A stretch of DNA of 64,000 nt, taken from NCBI GenBank assembly GCA_009809945.1, contig WTPW01000082.1:1-64000 (forward strand), read 5' to 3'. The stretch's first letter is position 1. Each line of letters begins with the position of its first letter. The notes below the pieces were generated by a model. The model was not told the origin of the DNA and did not search any database. It saw only the letters and a program-made list of their open reading frames with translations. The DNA comes from Gigaspora margarita. Lineage: Eukaryota; Glomeromycota; Glomeromycetes; Diversisporales; Gigasporaceae. Of the stretch, positions 58,346-64,000 are shown in pieces. Position numbers and translations under genes: made by a program.

Positions 58346-59005
58346 AAAACAAAGTCAAATGATAAAAATCTGGGCTTAACTTGGTGTTAATGATCTTTAT
58401 ATGGGATAAGCCAATAGAAATCAGGCAAATTTTTTATAATAAAATTTTTTCAAAACTTTGAATAGAAATAACTTAACAAAAATTAATAAAAATTTTTTTA
58501 AATTAATTTCATAAACCTATAGAATTAATTTTAAAAAATTTTTATCAAATTTGATCAAGTTTTGTTAAGTTTTCTTGATTTAAACTTTTAAAAAAAGTTA
58601 CTAAAAAAAATTGCTTGATTTCTATTGACTCACTCCATATTATTAAATGCGATAATTAAATATTACCTAATTTAATCCTCTAAAGACCATACATTCTCTG
58701 CCATGAATAAAAAATTAGTTATGTTGTAAGTTTCATTTGATTCGACTAAGTTGTAAATGACCATTAAATATTCATGAAAATTTAATGTTAAAGATAAATA
58801 AAATAACGGCTATAATTTTCATATAATGTAAATTATAATTTTTTTTTTTATTGCTTAATTCATATAATGTAAACAGTAAACATTAAATTTTCTTGTTATA
58901 ATGAATCAAACCATAAGTCACAAAGGTAAATAATAATTATAAACAATTTAATTTTTCTTGCTTAATGAATCATAATGAAATATATTTTTGAACCATTTTT
59001 AAATC
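58346..59005. other. No gene seen
   Basis: AT-rich 3' flank of the following minus-strand gene; contains a pair AATTTTTTTAAATTAATTT / AATTTTAAAAAATTT near 58490-58540. Confidence 0.5.
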
Positions 59006-59584
59006 TTAATTATAATTATTACTTATTTCTTTCGAATCTTTCGATACACTTTTTATATAAATTTTTAAAAAGTAATTCAATTCATCTTCCTTAACCTCGC
59101 ATATGTAATTAACTGTTAAACCCAACTCTATAAATTGATTAAAGCAGAATTCTAATAGAATATTCCTTTCCCTTAATTCAGTATTTTCAATCAATAAAAC
59201 TATTTTTTCATAAAATTTCTTCCAACGAGAAAATTCACATAATTGATCTTTGTTAAAGTTTGGAATTGATAATTTAATCAGATCATGAAGTTTTTTCTTT
59301 CTTAATTTATTATCTTCAATACTTGAAATTTTTTTATATAATGCATTTGCATGATTAATTCTTAAATAAAATTCTTCCTATTCTAAGTTGATTTGAACAT
59401 ACTCCTTTTTTAGTTTCAAATTTTTAAGTTGATCAGGCCAATTTGAGTTGGTTATGGTTGGAGTATATGCTGGACACAATGGTTGAGTGTTTCTGTTTAA
59501 TATAGACAAAAAGCAGATTGTTTGTTTTTTTTTGATATCATCAATATTTTCCATTTTATTATTAGTGAGAGTAGAGTGACCCAA
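59006..59584 (-). pseudogene. Hypothetical 190-residue protein gene, one in-frame TAG
   Basis: Minus strand, one frame from ATG 59584 (or the internal MENIDD at 59554) to TAA 59006. It is broken only by TAG at 59378-59380 (QINLE, stop, EEFYLRINHANALYKK). Composition is soluble and helical: KQTICFLSILNRNTQPLCP, NWPDQLKNLKLKKEYVQ, HDLIKLSIPNFNKDQLCEF, WKKFYEKIVLLIENTELRE, EVKEDELNYFLKIYIKSV. Family not recognised. Frame kept on both sides of one stop argues for very recent inactivation, a sequencing error, or readthrough. Confidence 0.55.
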
Positions 59585-59667
59585 AGTTAATCATTGTGAA
59601 ACTAATTTAAAATTTTAACTAATTTTTATGTTGATCCTTCTGTAGTTACTGAACTATGATTGGTAAA

Positions 59668-59915
59668 TTTTGGGAATTGATATTTGTACCCCAAATTTGA
59701 AAATCAAACCCTCTGAAAATAAGGGTTGTTCTTCTTTGATTGAAAGTCATCTCAACAAGCCAAATTCAATAATTTTTTGTTCTAATTTTTTTTTCTATTC
59801 ATAGAATTCAAATTAAAAAAAGTTCATCGAATTTGGCTTAGTGGATGTAAAAACATTATTTTGCAGGGGTATCAATATCAAATTTGGAGTACAAATACCA
59901 ATTCCTAAATCAATT
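59668..59915. mobile_element. Foldback MITE, about 248 bp
   Basis: The left arm GGGAATTGATATTTGTACCC, then CAAATTTGA and CCAAATTCAATAA, is mirrored by the right arm (AATTTGGAGTACAAATACCA, with TCGAATTTGGCTTAG near the centre). Nearly the whole element can fold into one hairpin. No coding content; the target duplication is not certain (TAAAT is possible). Confidence 0.75.
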
Positions 59916-60394
59916 TAATATTTTTTTGAATAAAATTGTGGCTGTGCTGAGAAAATCTTAATAAACTAAAGCTTTATACTTTGTAAAAAAAAATAAATCC
60001 TATTCTATATTATTTTTGTAAAAAGAATACTTTTGAATAATTTGTCAATTTCATAGTGAAGATAACATAAATTCCATAATTTAGAATCTCCTTATTTGAA
60101 CAACTCATATGTACATTTAGTTTTTTGATACTAATAGATAATATTAATATATATATACTATACAAAGCTTAAGATTTTTATTGTTCTATCAAAACAGATT
60201 ACCATAAATTCTATTCATATGTATGATCATTTTTAAAATTGCAATCACATGATTAGTAAAATCAAAGGCTGATTCTGACCAGAATTAGCATTGAGCAGGG
60301 AAGGGAATAATATCGATTTAATTTTGCAAAAATATTTTTCGATTTGTCAAAAATAAAAAAATTAATTGTTCAATAAATTAAAACCTATTTTAAA

Positions 60395-60545
60395 AAATAT
60401 CAATACAGATGTTTGAACAATCATTACTGTTACCATAAATTCTATTTGAAAAAAAACACTGTATGAACATTTTAAAAATATCAAAACAGATGTTAAACAA
60501 TCATAACCATAAATTCAATTCGAAAGAAAACACAGTGTGAACAAA
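60395..60545. repeat. Tandem duplication of about 85 bp
   Basis: ATATCAANACAGATGTTNAACAATCAT...ACCATAAATTCNATT-GAAAGAAAACAC occurs twice in direct order; a related short piece is at 60188. Confidence 0.7.
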
Positions 60546-60570
60546 TCAATCCAAGTCAAATAAATTGAGG

Positions 60571-60977
60571 TTAATATAGCACAGACTCAACATGATCTGG
60601 ATGACCAAACCCATGACTTTTAAGTTTTATTTCAGCAAAAAAATCTCTTATAATCTGTATTGAATCTCCTATTTTTCGTATTATATACATATCCAAAGTT
60701 TTAGGTTCAATCCCAAAAGTTCCTTGCACAACTGGCTCGAAAGGCTCTGTATACAAATATGAATGCCATGACTGTTTGACCCTATAAAAATTGATAAAAT
60801 CAGTTTAAGCTTCTATGAATCAATTGGAGAAAGAAAAATATACTTAACAGCCAAATTACAATAATTATTATTAATTTGAAATTTATTGTAAGTACAAAAT
60901 TCCAAGAGATGTTTTTTTACATCTCTAAAATGTAATTTTTCCTGACGAATTTTTTCCATAGTCATTTTAAAATTCAT
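60571..60977 (-). CDS. Two-exon gene, 114-aa protein of unknown function
   Basis: Minus strand. Exon 1 (60977-60844) starts MNFKMTMEKIRQEKLHFRDV, then KKHLLEFCTYNKF. The intron GTATAT...TTTTTATAG (60843-60782, 62 bp) joins in phase to exon 2 (60781-60571): KQSWHSYLYTEPFEPVVQGT, GIEPKTLDMYIIRKIGDSI, RDFFAEIKLKSHGFGHPDH, ending VESVLY at TAA. Exon lengths 134 and 211 sum to 345, exactly 115 codons, with no stop. A small globular cytoplasmic protein is likely. I do not recognise the family. The clean frame and consensus intron make it one of the most credible genes here. Confidence 0.65.
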
Positions 60978-61054
60978 TTAAATTTTTGTAGTCCAAAACC
61001 TTACTTTAATGTGTGTATATATATATTCAAACAAAACATTTCGCATACAATTGT

Positions 61055-61800
61055 ATAACAGATTAGCGTTATAGTTTATATTGCTATCATAAAATATACT
61101 GTATATAACTCAGAGTTTCATTTTGAAATTTTTATAAAGATAAGGTAATATAAATAACTGTGGCAAAGATAGCATAAATTAAAACAAATATAAATTAATT
61201 ATCTTCTTATTTGAATAAGTTATATAATTAAAAGCTGTTTTGTAGAAATATAGGAGTATGTAATATGAATAACTGAGACATAAATTTACAAATTTTTCTG
61301 ACAAATTTTTTTATTACTTTAATGCTTAAAAATTTTTAAAATGAATAAAGAACATATTTAATTATAATAATGTTCATTTTAACCGTGGCTAAATATAACA
61401 TAAATTAAGTCAAATAATTATCTCCTTATTTGAATACGATAAAATTAATCAAACGACCTTTCTTCACATATAATTACGTAACAGATCAGCACTTCATACA
61501 TAACTCAGAGTTTCATTTTGAAGCTTTATAAAAATAAGGTTAACGAATAACTGCAGTGAAGATAACATAAATTTCATAATTTAGGATCTCCTTATTTGAA
61601 CAACTCATTTATAAGAAAATCAACATGAAAAAGCCTTTTGCAATAGCACATATAACTGTAATAGATCAGCATTATATACTATACATCATAAACAACACGG
61701 AGTTTCTTTTTAATGTTTTGTAAAATAGGTAATATGAATAGCCGCGGCGAAGAGTATAAATTAAAACAAAATTGAATTAATCATTTTCTTATTTGAACAG
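61055..61800. repeat. Diverged tandem repeat, about 190-230 bp unit
   Basis: Order of modules: AACAGATYAGC, TATAACTCAGAGTTTCATTTTGAA, TAATATGAATAACTG, GATARCATAAATT, and CTCCTTATTTGAA. They occur near 61055, 61470 and 61645, with partial units near 61370 and at 60060. It runs to 69 bp before the 347-aa ORF, so it forms that gene's upstream region. Confidence 0.75.
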
Positions 61801-61868
61801 GTTCAATTACGAAAAATACTATTAAAAATGTAAAATCTAGCTTTCAAAAATTACTAAAAAATTACAGA

Positions 61869-62912
61869 ATGTCATTTAAAAACAGTTTAAAGCTCTTAGC
61901 ATTATTGCTAAGAACAACAACAACTATTTTTTCTTATTTTATTTTTCTTTCGCTAAAAATTTTTACAATTTTCCTGACTTTAATTTTTTTGACTTTTTTA
62001 ATTATTGCTACTTTGATTTTAGCATCCTTTCCACCACTCTTGTTGTTTTCATGTCTCATTCTTGGGTTTTCTGTATTATTTAAAACTACTGTCTACAACT
62101 CCACTTGTTCATATAATAGTGAAAAAAGAGCAAATTATTATTATACTATGAGAAGTAGACAAATTATATATTCTATATGTTCATTGAAACAAATATTAGT
62201 ACAATCACCCTTTTTCACCAAAATCAAATTACATTTATATTCTTGCTTCAATAATATTATCTTTTTTTTATTTAAAAATTTGGTGTTTTTAGTTCATTTG
62301 ACATTTATTTTAATTATATCATATTCAACAATTTTCTATTATAAATATTATTTTTGCAAGTTTTACATTTTTATCTTCTTTAAAGAACTAAATCTACTAT
62401 TGTATTTTTTTATATTCAAATTGAATCCTGTGGAGGACGATAATTTACAGAATGATATTACCAAGCCAAAAAATTTATTGCTATGTAATAATTTGGAGAT
62501 AAATGAATTACAGCGAAAAACACTGGGCGAATCTAATAATAATATCGATAAAAAACATGGTTTAGTTGATTCATTTAAAAATTATTTACAGAATGATATT
62601 ACTGAGCTAAATAATCTATTGCTATGTAATAATTTGGAGATAAATGATTTACACCAAAAATCACTGAGCGATTTATTCAATTACCTTGATTATTTTAATA
62701 AGAAATTCACGAATAAAATTGCTCATGACAACACTTGCCTGAAAAAAATGAAACCGATAGCAATCAATCTTGAAAAATTTTATATTAAACAAAAAAATGT
62801 AATTATTAGCATTGAGATATTTAAAAAATTTATAATGAAGAAAATGGATTGGTATAAAGTAAACAAACACTGGTTAGAAATTTTTATAGACATCAATAGT
62901 ATTGAGATTTAG
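61869..62912 (+). CDS. 347-aa multi-pass membrane protein with coiled C-terminus, unknown family
   Basis: The longest uninterrupted frame of the window. Residues about 15-71 are almost all hydrophobic and fit two or three membrane helices. Residues 72-128 are a loop with SEKRANYYYTMRSRQ. Residues 129-183 give two more helices. Residues 190-347 are hydrophilic. A 27-residue motif occurs twice in the tail, at about 193-219 (LQNDITKPKNLLLCNNLEI) and 240-266 (LQNDITELNNLLLCNNLEI), a recent 141-bp tandem duplication. The first ATG is used, 69 bp after an upstream repeat array. No known domain recognised. In AT-rich DNA hydrophobic frames arise by chance, but length, the hydrophilic half and the in-frame duplication argue for a real gene. 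Confidence 0.6.
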   Translation: MSFKNSLKLLALLLRTTTTIFSYFIFLSLKIFTIFLTLIFLTFLIIATLILASFPPLLLFSCLILGFSVLFKTTVYNSTCSYNSEKRANYYYTMRSRQIIYSICSLKQILVQSPFFTKIKLHLYSCFNNIIFFLFKNLVFLVHLTFILIISYSTIFYYKYYFCKFYIFIFFKELNLLLYFFIFKLNPVEDDNLQNDITKPKNLLLCNNLEINELQRKTLGESNNNIDKKHGLVDSFKNYLQNDITELNNLLLCNNLEINDLHQKSLSDLFNYLDYFNKKFTNKIAHDNTCLKKMKPIAINLEKFYIKQKNVIISIEIFKKFIMKKMDWYKVNKHWLEIFIDINSIEI

Positions 62913-63359
62913 AAATAGTTTTAATTTTTCAGAATTATTATTCCATTCTTCATCTCCTAAACTCAAACATTTTAAAATATTTATTTATTTATTACAATTG
63001 GCTAAATAACTAGATACAATGTTGTTTAGCTTGAGGGATTTGACTTATCTCTACCATTATTAGAAAAAATCAATACTGAAAATACAAAATTAAAATTTAA
63101 ATTATGGGGACCGACGGTGGCCTAAAGCAAGTTAATTACTCTCACGAAAATAAAATAAAACCTCTAGGGTACCTTTGATCATTTTTTTACAACAACTACA
63201 AAATTGAAAGTAGAACCTAAATCTTATCATCCGATCAATTTAATACTATTCTGATCCCTATTCAAAAAATACTTTGAAGAACAATTTTGGTTTATTTCTC
63301 ATAGAGAAAATTATAATAAAAAATACTTTGAATCTATGTTAGCTTCCCAAATTTAAATA
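62913..63359. other. No gene; one partial copy of the terminal inverted-repeat family
   Basis: TATTTATTTATTACAATTGG followed by CTAAATAACTAGATA at about 62978-63015 resembles the outer part of the repeats at 63360 and 63930. Otherwise nothing. Confidence 0.45.
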
Positions 63360-63930
63360 CAAAATACTTATTTATTTATTTTTATTTTGTAAATCAAATT
63401 GTCTAAATAATCGGTTTAAAAACTAGTGCTTTAAATTGAATAGCCTGAGAGAGAGAATTCTATAGAAATTTTCATCAGCAATTCAAACTACTGAAAAATC
63501 TCATAAACTTATCATATACCCTCAATTCCTGTTATCTCGAATCAAAGAATTCCCGTGATCTAATGGAAAGTCAATCGAGCTATCGTTTATTCAAGTATAG
63601 AGGACTACAGCTAAAAATATAATCGATAAGTGTTTTTTAAGTTTTTGATAATGTTATTATATATATAGTAACATCTTTTTTTTAGGAATGACTTGCGAAG
63701 TAGGGCAAAAGCTTGAATATTTAAGACTGGCTTAGATAACAAAGCTTTAATCGATTTTCTATTTTTTATGGGAATTCTTTGGATCGAGATGACAGGAGCT
63801 AATGGCATTTGATAAGTTTATGAGATTTTTCGTCAGTCAGAATTGCTAGTGAAATTTTCAATAGCAATTCTCTCTTAAGCTATTCATATGAGGACTAGTT
63901 CAAAGCCATTATTTAGTCAATTTTTATTTA
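63360..63930. repeat. Diverged inverted repeat at the window's right edge
   Basis: The left arm (about 63370-63600) and the right arm (about 63680-63925, inverted) share TGAATAGCYTRAGAGAGA, CTCATAAACTTATCA, and ATCTCGA-TCAAAGAATTCCC. The loop is about 80 bp with an AT-rich centre. A 65-codon minus-strand frame in the right arm (63611-63808) is not matched by an intact frame in the left arm, so I treat it as element sequence. Confidence 0.65.
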
Positions 63931-64000
63931 TTTATTATTTATTTATTCATTACTCGAATTATTTTGTCATAATTTATATTAGAAAGAAATTTATTTCATT

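Overview
The window is very AT-rich (roughly three quarters A+T by eye) eukaryotic nuclear DNA. Genes are sparse and short and are split by 60-70 bp GT...TAG introns. Transposon debris, foldback MITEs and satellites fill most of the space. The protein families seen are an F-box plus NLRC3-like LRR protein, Sel1-like repeats, the C-terminal tail of a TKL-type kinase, PD-(D/E)XK-like gene fragments, a Helitron, BED-finger hAT elements and CCHC zinc-knuckle fragments. Together they fit an arbuscular mycorrhizal fungus (Glomeromycotina, Rhizophagus/Gigaspora-like). That assignment is inference from family recognition, not a database match.

Layout. 0-9 kb: decayed coding fragments; a 731-bp hAT derivative with BED remnant and perfect 8-bp target duplication (988-1718); two 20-bp minisatellites in opposite orientation (2041-2190 and 3881-4040); and a degenerate Helitron (5.1-8.4 kb, minus strand) with helicase and Rep/HUH parts. 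9-20 kb: tandem duplications, two SINE-like retroposons (one tRNA-derived, inserted with a 17-bp duplication into a dead LINE), a transposase pseudogene, and a region of ambiguous bases carrying LRR and Sel1 scraps. 20-32 kb: MITEs, the best multi-exon gene of the window (24776-27274, minus, seven exons, ExK nuclease-like signature), and a 1956-bp foldback element with about 700-bp inverted arms and a perfect 9-bp target duplication. 32-42 kb: an array of diverged, exon-like hydrophobic repeats, segmental duplications and several MITEs. 42-53 kb: a cluster of small, lightly broken fungal genes (coiled coil, tail-anchored membrane protein, F-box/LRR, two zinc-knuckle paralogues, a coiled-coil two-exon gene). 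53-58.4 kb: three successive satellites, one of which has trapped a kinase-tail fragment. 59-64 kb: three small genes, the longest uninterrupted ORF (347 aa, membrane protein) and inverted repeats.

No operon or pathway is visible. Two themes recur. Many genes keep their splice phases and reading frames but carry one or two in-frame stops that are one transition away from a Gln, Arg or Trp codon. Many unrelated short elements carry the same GATTGGCT (CCAAT-box) octamer. All coordinates, splice sites and alignments were read by eye; no database search was possible.
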